The translations under genes and the position numbers were made by a program. This document shows, piece after piece, positions 36,301 to 51,300 of a DNA stretch of 64,000 bases (the stretch's first letter is position 1; each line of letters starts with the position of its first letter). The notes under the pieces were generated by a model. It saw only the letters and a list, made by a program, of their open reading frames with translations, did no database searches and had not been told where the DNA came from. The stretch comes from Nilaparvata lugens (Eukaryota; Arthropoda; Insecta; Hemiptera; Delphacidae): contig NC_052510.1 of NCBI RefSeq assembly GCF_014356525.2, positions 53,190,045 through 53,254,044 of the forward strand. Reading direction: 5' to 3'.

Positions 36301-39300
36301 AGAATGTGGCATATGTAATGACTATTAAATCTATTGCAATTGCTAACTAATCTGGGTTGTAGAATTCCAAATATATTCATATTCCGTGTTTGATAGGGAT
36401 GGATAAGAGGATTTGTGCAGAAAAATTAATACCACTTGCACTTGAAAGAAATGTTTACACTGTTAGAACCATGCTATGCAAAAAATGACTACCATTGGCT
36501 CTTATGGTATTGTTGTTCACACATTAACGGATGAAAATACACAAGAAGAAATGTGTGGACACTTCCATGAATCAATAGTATTCTTTTTCCGGCCAACTGA
36601 ACATAAATTCATTGAAAATGGAAACAGTTCTCTAGTGGTGTCTGGATAGTTCAATATGATAGAAGAAGTATGTTGGTATTATTCGAAATGCTTTGATTAT
36701 ATTTTTATATAATAAACCACAAATTACTGTGGAAGAAAATATTGACCAAACAGCTGATTTTGGATAAACTGAAATCTAGTTGAAATGAATGTCACCCAAT
36801 CCATGGATTTTAGATGATTAAGAACAAGCACGGGTGGGCAAAACTACAATACGTCCATTTTCCAGTAAGTCTAGCTCCTTTTGCTTTCAGAAAGTCTAGT
36901 GGGTAATGTATAATATATTTAAATATCAAATAATTTTGAATAATACCAGAATTTTGCTATTCGAAAGCAAAAACCCAACTCTTTAACTAACTGCTCTCTT
37001 AAGGGTGGGCACACACCGGTTAGTCAAGACAAGACCAGTCACGATTAGTCACAATACTTCACATAGTTGCTTATGAAGCAATACACACCGATTAGACATT
37101 GCAATTAGACATGTTTAATTGTCTAATTTTCACATGTTGCTTCATAAGCAACTGTGTGAAGTATTGTGACTAATCGTGTCTTGACTAACTGGTGTGTGCC
37201 TAGACCTAACCCATTTTCACTAATCTGTAACTAGTGTGCAACTGAGAAACTGACTGTGTATCAGCCTGTAACGAAAATTTAATTCTGTGAAAACTTGAAT
37301 AGTAATTGTATGATTGAACCAATGTATTTTTATTATAATTGTATTATTGACGTTTCCAATTGCCATTTTTTATGTGCTCAAAGGAATAAAAACATTCTTA
37401 TTCATATTCTTGAAGTAATTAATAGCTCAACTTCCCATTTCTTCTAGTACTTGGTCAAAATAGTTACTTGACGAACGGATGTACTTCCGAATCCATCACA
37501 TGCACCATTCTATTTGGGATACCATGTTCAGTGTACTGTTTTTAGTATCCTGTTCAGTGTACTGTATTTAGTCGTACTAATGTACCTTGTTTTGCTGTTT
37601 GTAGGAAGAGAAGATAGCGGCGCTGCAAACGCTGGCCGATCAGCTGATGGCGGCCAAGCACTACGCGTCGCAGCAGATCGACGACAAGCGTCGCCAGGTG
37701 CTGGACAGGTGGCGCCACCTCAAGGACGCCCTCATCGAGAAGCGGTCGCGTCTCGGCGAGTCGCAGACGCTGCAGCAGTTCAGCCGCGACGCCGACGAGA
37801 TGGAGAACTGGATCGCCGAGAAGTTGCAGCTGGCCACCGAAGAAAGCTACAAGGTATGCAGGGCAGCACCCTTCATTTTATATATTAATGATCAGTTCAG
37901 TTTAGCTCTTAAAGAAAGTTTGAAAGCTGGAAATAGGACATAATTCAGCCTACAAAAAATTCTTCATATCAAGGTTGTTAAGCTGGAGTGTTAAAATTCA
38001 TATGACACTCATAAAATTAGTTATAATTGATAAATTAAGTTATATAATTAAATTAATTATAATGTGATAATTAATTGTGGGGTCAGATCGACAGTCACCT
38101 CCATCTAGATTATCGCCACAGTAAAACATGTAGACTGTGCTATCTGCGACATGGTTCCAATTTTCAGAGCCCTTCTCCCACCTCCCTTCTTCTTCTTTCG
38201 CTCTGGAACGCTTTTATATCTAGAATGGCTTTTCCATTGACTGAGCTTTTTGCCATTCCCCAATTCCTTCTTTCTTTCTATGTCGGGTCCTTCTTGACCG
38301 ACCTCTTCCTCTTTTCTTTTCAAATTTTTCCGGGTAGACAAGACTCATTAGCTGTGGTGGAAGCAACTTGTTTAGGGGAGTAAACCTTATAAAAATCCTG
38401 TGAGTCCAGATGCAGTAAGGTGGCGTCCCCACCACTGGACTTAACCTGCGCAGCGCCCGTAACGCGGCCAGGGGATTAAATATACTACTGACAAACTCAC
38501 AAACAGCCTCGGATATCGGACCGGAATTAAGGATAAAACTAAAAACAGGACTGCTAAAGAAAAACGATTTGGGATTATGGATATTTTGAAATTAGGTACG
38601 TGGAATGTTAGAGGTCTATCGAACAAAGCCTCGGAAAAGATGTCAATAGAGGAAATGAAATAAGAATATAGGAAAAGCTGATAAAGAAATTCAAAATTAA
38701 TAACATTTTATACTTGTATAAGCTATAAATTTTAGATATAATATATTCCTCCAAAACATTTAATTTTTTTGTAGAATGCTGTTGTGAGTCGGAACAGGCA
38801 AAAGCCTAATCCATGAAGGCAAGAAGAAGAAGAAGATAATTGATAATTAGTTATAATTATTTATAATGGATGCCGGAAACCCGTACAGCATCCCGTACAA
38901 ACCCGTATGTCTCTATATCAGCAACCAGGGGGACAAAGAAAACGAGGTCGACCACGCAAGAGATGGTTGACGATGTAGATGCAGACCTTCAATCCTTGGG
39001 CGTAAGAAGATGGAGACAGCGAGCACAGGGCAGAGATGCATTGAAAAGGCTAGTCGTGGGGGCCAAGGCTCTTCAAGGACCGTAGAGTCAATGAGTAGTA
39101 GTATTAATAAGTTTTTTTCTCCTTGACAAACCAGTGGTACTTGGAGGGAAAATTTTGAGTAACTTATCACAGCGCTAAAATCTTATAATCTTAAATTTTG
39201 GATAGTATGCTCTATAATGTATTTTGAATTCTATAAAATGATTTTTCTAGCGGAGATTTTATTAATTTCGAAGTGAACTCACTTTTGCTGGTTATAGAAT

Positions 39301-42300
39301 AGATAAGATGAGAGCAGGTTGAGGAAATTTGGACAAGCTTTGGTCTAATGTAAACAGACGCAGCACCCGAAAACGACTGTAAAATTAGTACTATTGTCCA
39401 AAATACTGTACCTGAAATTCTAGTGAGTAACTATCAAAATACAACCAAAACATATACACTAGGGTTGTCATCTTTATGATGGGTTTCCTTTCCGGACCAT
39501 TAACATCTAAATATAAATTGTTGTGGGTGCATAAAAACATGTTCAATTTGAAATGAATTTCATCTTCTTTGAACCTCAAGCAGTTTCTTATGCCTGTACT
39601 TGCTTGCTTTTGACAGGACCCAGCCAACATTCAGTCGAAGCACCAGAAGCACCAGGCGTTCGAGGCAGAGCTGGCCGCCAATGCTGACCGCATCCAGAGT
39701 GTACTTGCCATGGGCCAGAACCTCATCGACACCCACCAGTGCGCCGGCTCTGAGGAAGCTGTACAGGTCAGTCTAATTTATTCAATTGTTTGTTTATTTA
39801 TTTACATTTGCTCATTTATTATTTTCAATTTATTTGCTATTCCTTTTATAACATTCGGTATGGACAAAGACCAAAATTTATGACTCACGAATTCAGGCAT
39901 CAGAGATGAGGTTTCTGCGCAGCGTTCAAGGATACTCAAGATGAAATCACATAAAAAATGAAACAATCCGAAGTGAGTTCTATGTGCAACCACTAGCAGT
40001 AATTATAAAACAATATAGATTGGAGTGGACTAATCACCTGCCACCAACGCGTCTTCCACTACAAGCTTGGAAGTTGCAGTTTGATGGAAAAAGAGACATC
40101 GGAAGACCGAGGAAACGGTGAGACACCGTAACAGGCTTTACAAGCCTAGTCCATAATGGATGATGGTGATGGTGATGATGAGGAATTTATTGTTTTTAAA
40201 TTTGAATAATTTATTTTTTATTCGTCAAAGGCTAAATCGGCAAGCATTGACAATAGTCATGTACATTCAACATAAAAATATATAATTCTACAATAATTAT
40301 TTATCTACAAATATGTTTGCTCATTTATTTTTTCATTTAAGGCTGTGCAAAGGCTAAAAATAAACTTTCTACTGGTGATATTTTTCAAAGTTTTTTTAAT
40401 TGTATATCATCGAGCTATCAAAATGAAAAAGTTTTCTCAGGAAAAGATTTTTTTCCTGATCATTACTTTTTGAGATATGAGCGCCTAAAGTTTAAATTTT
40501 TGGAACAGAACATTTCAAATTCGGTGAGAGATAAATCGATGAGGATAATTTCTTTATGGTATTGTTGATTGAATAGAAAAAAAATCTAAAAATATCAATT
40601 TTTGAGAAAGTTATTCAATTTAATAAAAATGACCAAAAATAATAATTTTTAGTTGTTATTTTTGGTAAATTTTAAAAACTTTCTCAAAAATTGATATTTT
40701 CAGAAAAATTTTGTTTTATTCAATCAACAATACCATGAAGAATCTATCCTCAAAATCTCATGGATTTATCTCTCACCAAATTTGAAATGTTCCGTCCCAA
40801 AAATTTAAACTTAAAGCGCTCATATCTCGTAAAGTGATCAGAAAAAATGTTTTCTAAAAAATTGTTTGATCACTTGAAAATGGCATAGGCTAAATGACCG
40901 AAACATGTTGTGATAAAATATTTTGAAAAAAGGGTACTGAGATTTTTATTTTCTTTATATTTATAAGCTTTTATCATTTTGATAGCTTGATGATATTATA
41001 CAAATCGAAAAACTTTGAAAACTATCACCAGTAGAAGAAAGTTCATTTTTAGCCTTTGAACAGCCTTAAATGAATAAAATAAATGAGCAAAAATTTTTGT
41101 AGTCTATTTTTAGCCTTTGCACAGCCTTAATCCATTTGTTCAAAACTCGTCGTTCGAAAAATACTGTCACTCGAATAAGGATAAATCCTTATTTAAAATA
41201 ATAAATAGTATCATTAATGTAAACTTTGGACTGTCTTCTTGTTTATTATAAATTTTGTTTATTCTGATATATTTCCCAAACTATTTTGAATTTTTAGTTT
41301 TCGTTTTCCAGTCTACTTTCATTTTCCGTCTTTCAATTTATTTTGTATTCTCGTGTTTAAGTTGTGTATTTTGAATGTTGGTATGTGCAGGCTCGCCTAG
41401 CCTCGATTGCAGACCAATGGGAGTACCTGACTCAGAAGACAACCGAGAAGTCGCTGAAGCTGAAGGAGGCTAACAAGCAGCGCACCTACATCGCGGCCGT
41501 CAAGGACCTCGACTTCTGGCTGGGCGAAGTGGAGAGTCTGCTCACCTCCGAAGACTCGGGCAAGGACCTCGCCTCGGTGCAGAACCTCATCAAGAAGCAT
41601 CAGCTGGTTGAAGCCGACATCAATGCCCACGACGATCGTATCAAAGGTACAAAACTCTGATCTAATTAAATTTATTACAGAATAGATTATGTGTTTTTTT
41701 GATCTTTATCGACACACAATCATTCTTAACTTATTATGAATGATTAGGAAAGGAACAACATGCTGATAGCCCAAAAGTGGTAATTTTCCAAATTTTGGTA
41801 GAAATAGTCCAAAAATAAGTTATGTTTTTATCACTTCATAATATCTGGCAACATTAAAATATGTTTTTAAACCCAACCTCAAATGTTCAATTTGCAACAT
41901 AGTTAAGTCATCTCGTAATGAGGATGTGTTTGTTATTAAATAATAAATGGTGGGCATGTTTGCGATGCAGTCGTGTACCGATGGCTCGGAATTTTGTATA
42001 ACAGAATTACAACTTTTACAATTTTTTTACAAAACTTGCAAACTTTCTGTGACTTAGTAATAATATTCTTGGTCGATAATGAAATATATTTTTGTAAATT
42101 GATTTTTATTCCTGTAGCCTAAAAACATTTTTCTATGTATTCTTGTCATTGTATATGACAATACGGAATTATTGAATTGAAACGGAAACCCATAAGTCTA
42201 TCAATACAGGAACATGCGTTTTATATATGTGTTTATATGTGTGTGTAAATTAATTTTTATTCCTATAGCCTAAAAACGTTTTTCTATGTATTCTTGTCAT

Positions 42301-45300
42301 TGTGTATGACAATACGGAATTATTGAATTGAAACGGAAACTCATAAGTCTATCAATACAGGAACATGCGTTTTATATATGTGTTTATATGTGTGTGTAAA
42401 TTAATTTTTATTCCTATAGCCTAAAAACGTTTTTCTATGTATTCTTGTCATTGTGTATGACAATACGGAATTATTGAATTGAAACGGAAACTCATAAGTC
42501 TATCAATACAGGAACATGCGTTTTATATATGTGTTGGGATATTGTTAGGTACCTGGATTGTGGATATACCTGAATAGCTTGATATTGTGATATTATGATT
42601 CATGCCTATACGTAGTTAATTTAGATCAATCAAAATTGTTAATGTTTTTTATTTTTAAAGAAATGTCAATACCATTTCTATATTTCAAATAACGTAGTAT
42701 ATTTGAACAAACATATTATTTTGTGATAGAGTAATTTAAAAATCAACTTCAATTTGCAGAGGCGAAGTTAATTAGTTGACCGGTAAAGATACACAAATAC
42801 AATTACCAGAGTCATGACAACTACCATAATCATGCTAGAATTGAATCATCTATTTAGTTAGTAGTCAAGTATCTTTGAAAATGAAATATTGTAAAATTCT
42901 ACAGTTTTATTTGGTACAGGTACATGATTTCGTAACCATACAGGTCACAACGTTCATTATGGAACGGTTCTACAACATCGACAATGAAACTCTGGTTGGA
43001 CAGTGTAAATTGTTTTTGTCTATTCTAGTGACGAAGGCTAATGTGCTATTCTCTATTTGATGGCAAATAAAAGTGCTATACTATTCATTCTTCCTTCCTG
43101 GATTTTGGCTGTTATAATGAAACGACTGGTTGGACAGTGTAAATTGTTTTTGTCTATTCTAGTGACGAAGGCTAATGTGCTATTCTCTATTTGATGGCAA
43201 ATGAAAGTGCTATACTATTCATTCTTCCTTCCTGGATTTTGGCTGTTATAATGTGACTTCCTTACCGTATCTTTATTTTTCTTGGCCTTGATTCAAAATG
43301 TGTAGTTTTTAGATTTGACAATTATAAGATGGCTTCCTTTAGTTCATATCCTTAGTTTTCTTGTCAGTGTGGTTATCATTAATTATGATGTTGACGTTAT
43401 TTTTGTGCAGACATGAACTCGCAGGCGGACTCGCTGATCGAGTCGGGTCAGTTCGACGCGGCGAGCATCCAGGAGAAGCGGCAGTCGATCAACGAGCGCT
43501 ACGAACGAATTAAGAATCTGGCCGCGCACCGCCAAGCCAGGCTCAACGAGGCCAACACCCTCCACCAGTTCTTCCGCGACATTGCCGACGAGGAGTCCTG
43601 GATCAAGTGAGTCACAAAAATATTATAATTTTTAAGGTTTTGGGGGAAAATATTTTGAATTTCGAGGTCTGGGAGGTTTTTACCAAAGTGTGTAGAATCT
43701 TCTAGGGTCGTAGATCTCAGATAGATTATATAGATATAATATATAGATTATATAATTATTATTATCTATATATATATATATATAGATTATGTTATAGATT
43801 ATATCTCTGATATAATCTATATCACAGTGCGCAGTGAAAGCTGAAATTGAATTGAATCAGCTGGTTCAATCGCAATATGAGCCAAATTATTACAAACTGA
43901 GATATTGTTTAAACGGGCATAATAGAGAAAATATACTATAAGAAGATACTATATCCAATGGTATAGAGCATTCATGTTCCAAATTTCACTGTTAACCAAT
44001 AGTACTAGTAGTTCTCTTTCGTGAAGCTTTGTGACGCTGGTAGTATCTCTCATGCAGTGCCGTTCTCACACTCTCACTCGGCCTTGGAAAAATCGGCCTG
44101 AAATTTGGAACATAAACGACCTATATCATGGAATATCTTCTTATGCTATCTTTCTCTAAGCTGGCACTTTGCAAACGGCACTTAATATTAGAAGTTTAGT
44201 CAGTATTTGATGTAATCAGTGTCAAGGAAATATATTAAGAATGGTATAGAAATAGTTTGACCGTTTGTACAAATGGTAATAAGTTGGATTCGGTATTATA
44301 TAGATTATTATTCGGTATTAGAGATTGGAATAATATTTAAATTATTGCTTTTATTGTGGCTACCTGTAGCTGCAAAAGATTTACCAAGATAAATTATTTA
44401 CTATGAGTGAAATAAGTATTGTAATCCACAAATAATAATCCATTGATTTTTTGACGTATTTGTGATGCTTTACAAATAATTCGTTTTTGGAATTAAGAAT
44501 GTTTAATTTGTCCATCTTTAAGTATTATTTCATTCATTCATCGTGAAGTTATATTTCATTCATTCATCCTGATATAGCGATATCATTATCTTGTCTTCCA
44601 TTTTCCATTGTAAAAGATCTTCTTGATGAATGAGTGAATTAAATATTGTCAATGCTTAAAAATGTTGACTCACTCATTCATTTGTTTACAAATTTGTGGT
44701 TTACAAAACAAACGTGTAATTAACAAGTTTCAATATGAATGAATTCATATTAATAATAAATATATTCATCTCAAGTTTCGAGAATTTTCACTGCATTTAT
44801 CCGAGTAAGACTCAACTCACGCGACTCTGTTCGAGAAGAGACACGACTCTAGTCGAGAGCATGTGTTTCCAAATGGTGATACTCAGACCAGTCGACTCTA
44901 GTCTCCGCGACTGTGACCATTTGAAAACACATGCTCTCGACTAGAGTCGTGTCTCTTCTCGACATGAGTCGCATAAGTGTGAGTTGAGCCTTAATGTTAA
45001 TTGCAAAATATACTAGTGAAATTAAGTAAAACGGTTCCAAATTCTTTTGTGTATTGCAAATAAATTCTCATTTTGCACCTCTTTATTTTACATTTTAATT
45101 TTGTATTTTCCAGGGAGAAGAAGCTGTTGGTTGGTTCTGATGATTACGGCAGAGATTTGACCGGAGTTCAGAACCTGAAGAAGAAGCACAAGCGTCTGGA
45201 AGCTGAGTTGGCGTCCCACGAGCCAGCCATACAGGCTGTCCAGGAAGCTGGCGAAAAACTCATGGATGTGTCCAATTTGGGAGTGCCAGAAATTGAGCAG

Positions 45301-48300
45301 GTAATTATTTATCTATAGAATCACGGATAATCGGTAGAATACATTCATTTGAAAACAAGAAACGTACTAAATTTAATAGATGATTGGATAGGTATTGTGA
45401 GTAGGTATATGTCTTTTTAATTTTTTAAATTCTATGTTTGAAATAAATCAATGGCTGACAAATGATTTTTATGCACTTTTCAGAGATTGAAGCTGCTGAA
45501 CCAGGCCTGGGCCGAGTTGAAACAATTGGCTGCCACCCGTGGACAGAAACTGGAGGAGTCTCTCACCTACCAACAGTTCCTTGCTAAAGTTGAAGAGGAA
45601 GAAGCATGGATCAGGTTGGTTATAGTATTCTATTTAACAAAGCTCAATCAAGTAAATCAGACTCACATAAGACTGACATTGTACTTATAAATCTTAGATA
45701 GATGATTATAATATCTATCTGCGTTGTGAATCATACCGCCTACAGTCCATGCCTTCCACAGCCATTTCACTGAAATTAATTTTATAACAACTTTTCTTTC
45801 TAATATTTTTGTGTTCCAAAAAAGAATTATTTTTTTTAAATGACCATTGACCAATTAAATTTTTTGGGAGGTTTTTGATGTATTATTTATCAATTTATCA
45901 CTTGTTTTCAATCTAGTTTAGTCTAGTCTTGAACTTGTTTTTTTTTCAAATTAATTCATTGAACGCAAGGAATTGAATTTAATCTATATAGAATTGCAAA
46001 CAAGGATTTTTTCACTTCTAATCCTTGAAACGGATTTACTTCCTCAGAGGTTGCCTGTATGTCCAAGTTAGCTCATTCATATCAGAAATGAGACATTATT
46101 TCCATTTTTTTCGATATTATATTTCCATTTTTTTCGATATTATTTTCCAATGTTTAGAAATGTTGTAAAAAAATCACACTCTTTTTTCGCCAAAATACAA
46201 ATACTAGAAATATTTTCAATCAATAATAATAATTTAAATATACAGTACATACATAATCATAGAAATGAATAATACATTTCGAATGAATAAATAGAATGTT
46301 GTATCGAAAGTTTTAGCTTTGTTGTATTTGTAATATTATATGAGTTGAATAAATTCATTATCAGTAATTGAGAAGCAGCAAATTATTGTTGAATAATAAT
46401 TATACATTTTTAAGACATTTTTTGATGGCTATCCAGAGTGATTCTTTCTAGTAAAATGAGTTATTAATGTGTGACTTGTTTGGCAGTGAGAAGCAGCAAC
46501 TGCTATCGGTGGAGGACTACGGGGACACAATGGCGGCAGTGCAGGGTCTGCTGAAGAAGCACGACGCCTTCGAGACGGACTTTGCGGTGCACCGCGACCG
46601 CTGCGCAGACATCTGCAACGCAGGCGCCAAGCTCACCGAAGCCAGCAACCACCACTCAGACAGCATCGCGCAGCGTTGTCAACAATTGCAGGTGAAAAGT
46701 TATTCCAATTTCAATCACAATTCATATAAAATCACACAATTCACAAAATTATATACCACTTTTCCTTTATAGTGCTACTACAGTTATTGAAATGATTTTC
46801 AATGCAAATGTGCACGAATCAGTCGAAACATGTTGTGAATAGATAAAATATAAACAGGGTACTTAATTTTTACGGCACTAAGAGTTTTGGATTGGATAAT
46901 TGAGTAGGTATCATCGTGAGGGTACATCCTCCTTCTAAAAACGTTTGGATAAATAATTTATAACAACTGGAAGTGTGTCACAAGTCCACGTACAGTGCGT
47001 TAATAAGAAATCAAATAAAACCATTATCATTCGTAAAAAAAGGACGAACAGAAAAAAATAGATATTGGAGCATATTTTATTGTGATTTCGTGTTTGAAAT
47101 GAATTTAAATATTGAAGAAAAGTTATTGTAAGAATAAATTAAGTTGAGAGTCAAGTAAGAGTGTTGAGCACAGAGAAAAGATTTCATAAGATAGCATATT
47201 ATGCTATTTTTTTCTATTCTATGGTTAAAGCATTTTCATATTAGTGAGTCTGAACATTTATAATTCTAGGGTCACAAATATTTGGGAACAGTGATGACTA
47301 AACAACCATATTATACATTCCAAATACAATAACTGGGAAGACAAAATCTAAATTTATCCAAATTTGAAATAAAAATTGATTACACACCATAGCATAAAAT
47401 AATTTTGATTAATGATGCTGGCAAAGCAAATGTGACAAGATCTCAAAGAACAAAAATATTTGCACAGATTTATAAATAAAACCATTATCATTCATAAAAA
47501 AGGAACATCAAATAATTGTGCATTAATTTACTGTACAATAATGTCTTGAAGTGTATTCTACAAAGCGTTGTGTATTTCCCTACAATATATCCAGAAAATG
47601 TAATACTGTAATTCGATATCAAGTTTCAAAGATATTGTTTCATTTTCACACAAGTACAATGTATAAATTAGAATAGGCAAAATGGACAGTTCTGAGCTGG
47701 AGCCTGTTGATCCATTCCGCAAGTTATTGTAACTATTGTAATAAATGAATTATAAGTTTTCCTTGTAATGAAAATGAGAAAATTGTTTGGCTTGTAGAAC
47801 AAGGTTTCCATTTTTGAATGGAACAGTTCTGAGCTGGAGTCTGTCGATCCATTCAGCAAGTTATTGTAATAAATTAACTATGAGTTTTTACTATAGTGAG
47901 AATGTGAAAATTGTTTGATTTGTAGAACAAGCTAGACCTGCTGTCGGCGCTGGCATCGCGACGCAAGGCGCGCCTGATGGACAACTCGGCCTACCTGCAG
48001 TTCATGTGGAAGGCAGATGTGGTCGAGTCGTGGATCGCAGACAAGGAGACGCATGTGCGATCGGACGAGTACGGACGCGACCTATCCACTGTGCAGACGC
48101 TGCTCACCAAGCAGGAAACTTTCGATGCCGGTCAGTGCAATAGAAGCTACTCTATTCAAGTTATTGCTCTGTCAAACAGGAAAAACTAGAAAAAGTAACG
48201 ACTCTTAGGGCCATATTCACCATCTACGTTTAGCGCTGAATCAAGTTTACTTGTAGAAAAGGTTGCATTTAACATTATGAGCTTCATACGTGGCTTAAAC

Positions 48301-51300
48301 GAACAGCTGACATTTTTCCGATTAAACCGAGTATCTGAATACTGGCCTTAGGGCCATATGCGCCATTTACGTTTAACGCTAAACCACGTTTACAGGTAGA
48401 AGATGAGGTTGCATTTATCATAATATGTTTCATAGGGGGTTTAAACGAACATCTCACATTTTTCCGTTCAAAACGAGTATCTGCATTCGGGCCTCAAACA
48501 TGCAAAAGAGAATAATAGAATAGAATAATAAGATAATACTATAATGTTCTATGATACTCGTATAGTGTAGGTATTGAATCATCTTTATTCTGTATTTTTT
48601 TGTATTATTCATTTATACAATAAGTACATCATCAAAATTATAGGGAGAGGAAAATAAGGTAACCTTGTGCTATTCCTCTCTCAAATTAAGATAACACATA
48701 GTCCGAAATAGGTTGAGTCTTGTAGCTCTCCAATTCACAAAATTTTCAGTCCTCAAGTATTTTCACAAAGTAGATTTTCAAATCTAAAGGTGCGTACAGA
48801 TTTACGCTCTACTCCGCAAACGAACGTTACACGAGCAGATCGCAAGATGATCGCAGGTCGAGCAAGAGCAGAACGCGAACAGAGCGCGAGCTTGGCAAGT
48901 TCCTAGGGCGAACTAACCAATAAAACATCATGCATCATGCATGCGCGGTTAACGCTTTTGTTGGATCAGTTACATTACAATCTCTGTGTTAGCATATAAA
49001 ATTATCAAAATTGAATAATATAAAATTATAAAATCATTTTAATAATAGGTACCAGCATAGAATTTAGAGCACCTTAATAGAGTGTATTATATTTTCATAT
49101 ATTATTATCTTTTGTTGTCAGGTTTGCATGCATTTGAGCACGAAGGCATCCAGAACATCACAGCTTTGAAGGATCAGCTGTTGGCGGCCAATCACGATCA
49201 GACCGAAGCAATCAAGAAGCGTCACGCTGACGTCATCTCCAGGTCAGTAACCAACTTTTTTGGTGAGGATAATGCCTACATGAGCTCTAGCATAGCTACC
49301 TCTAATACAGGTATATTAGAGGTGGCTATGGCTCTAGACTTGTGTGTGGGTAATGAGATGGATGACGATGATCAGAGATTAGATAGTCAACCATTCATTT
49401 CAAATGTTTAAAACTCTTGTAATATTACGCTCAGATAGATCAGAATAAAATTTAATCTTTCTGAGGTATATACGGGCTAGGAAGGTGGAAAAGATATAAT
49501 TATAGATACACGTTTGCTGTATTTCACAAGATGTGAAATTTTGGAATTTTACTGCTGTCATTTCATGTGTAGTGTAACTGAATTTTCGTTAAGAAAATCT
49601 CAATAGAAATCTGAAAGTGAAAATGGAAATTTTGACCATGGCGAAATTTGGAGGAAGCCTATTCATTAAATCTTTACTCAATCAGAAGCCACGTATAATT
49701 CTAATCTATTTCTAATTTAAAATCACTGAATATCTCCCTTTCTATCATTAGGGGTTCTCATTTATCTAGTTTTTTCTTCACTTCTTCAAAACTATTCAAA
49801 CTGTTTCAAATTTTCTAGATATAATGATAAATACGGTAATCTTGTTTTATTTGTTTTCATTTGTTGTAAGAAACCTACCGAAAATTATCTGATGAATGCA
49901 TTTTCATATTTACTGTCTGATCGATTACTGTTTTGTCGACCCAAATACAGACCCTAGAGGTTCATATGAGCGATTAATTCACTTGTTTATACACTATTCA
50001 TTCTATTGAATAAAGAATTTGAATATAAAAAATATACTTTCTCAGTAATCCATGGATAACCCGATCATTTTGATTCTTCAAATGAAGATTGAAAGAATAA
50101 ATTCAATTTTTGTGTGGTTAGATGGCAGAAACTGTTGGGCGACTCTGACGCGCGAAAGCAGCGCCTGCTGCGTATGCAGGAACAGTTTCGTCAGATCGAG
50201 GAGTTGTACCTGACGTTCGCGAAGAAGGCGTCTGCGTTCAACTCGTGGTTCGAGAACGCCGAAGAGGACCTCACTGACCCAGTTCGCTGCAACTCCATCG
50301 AGGAAATTCGCGCACTGCGTGACGCGCATGCGCAGTTCCAGGCCTCACTGTCATCTGCGCAGGCTGACTTTGAGGCATTGGCCGCGCTAGATCAGCAGAT
50401 CAAGAGCTTCAATGTCGGACCCAACCCCTACACCTGGTTCACCATGGAGGCGCTCGAGGACACCTGGCGCAATCTGCAGAAGATTATCAAGGTCGGTTCA
50501 ATCATCAATAAATCTAGTCCACTCGAATGGTTTTATTCACAGAATTGAATTGAATTTATTGCCAAAAATCACAAGTACGCATGCATTTGTACAATATAAT
50601 TAGCCTACCAGAGAAATATAATTACCAGTACATTACAGATAGACATTGATTTTAACTTGAGTATAACAATATTATGAATGTATTATTTGGCATTGCCAAC
50701 ATAAGATTTTGTATATCACTTTTTTGTATATCTTGGAGTCTTGGATGGTTCGAACCTCAGAACTTCGTTCTCCACTTAAAACTATTTTTATGTAGATTCT
50801 TCTTCAAGTTAATCTTAAAACTATTATATTAATTTCCAAGTTGAAAATTACTATCCAACTGATAGTAATTTAGCTAATGGATAGTATTTGATTCTATGTA
50901 GATCCTTCTTCTCTTAACCTTCCGGTAGTCTCGCCCTACTCAATCACACGAGCAGTCGCGTGTTGTATTTTTTACAACATCCAATTTTCCTAGTGTTATG
51001 TACTCTGTTTACTGTCAAAACATATTAATTGTATAATTACTTTTTCCATCTTCTTGGATTATTTTACGCCTATGAACATTTGGATGATTACCATTTCATA
51101 GCCCAATAAGGTACATCAAGCAAAACTATCAATTCTGTGTTATTGGTTCGTTCGCAGTCCCCGTATACAGTTTTTCCCTATCTTATGCACAGTGCGACTT
51201 ATGCACTGTCGCGACTAAATGGCACCTAAAGACTGAACCATTGCTCGGTTGATACTGCAACTAAGTGGAGTGATAGGGGGAAAGTTTTGGAATGCATAAG

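Larger units (their letters stand above)
36415..37896 (+). repeat. Exon 11 duplication unit, copy 2
   Basis: About 1482 bases matching copy 1. The 285 bases between the copies (36130-36414) are unique. Confidence 0.95.

Noticed and set aside
42093..42535. CRISPR-like array
   Set aside because: Units are contiguous 151-base tandem repeats without spacers, in an insect intron.
44735..45040. Short ORFs on both strands sharing [15 protein letters not shown]
   Set aside because: The two strands read the same peptide because the MITE at 44806-44993 is palindromic.
49082..49411. Read-through ORF of 109 codons
   Set aside because: It joins exon 19 to its intron past a good donor at 49243; the continuation is not spectrin-like.
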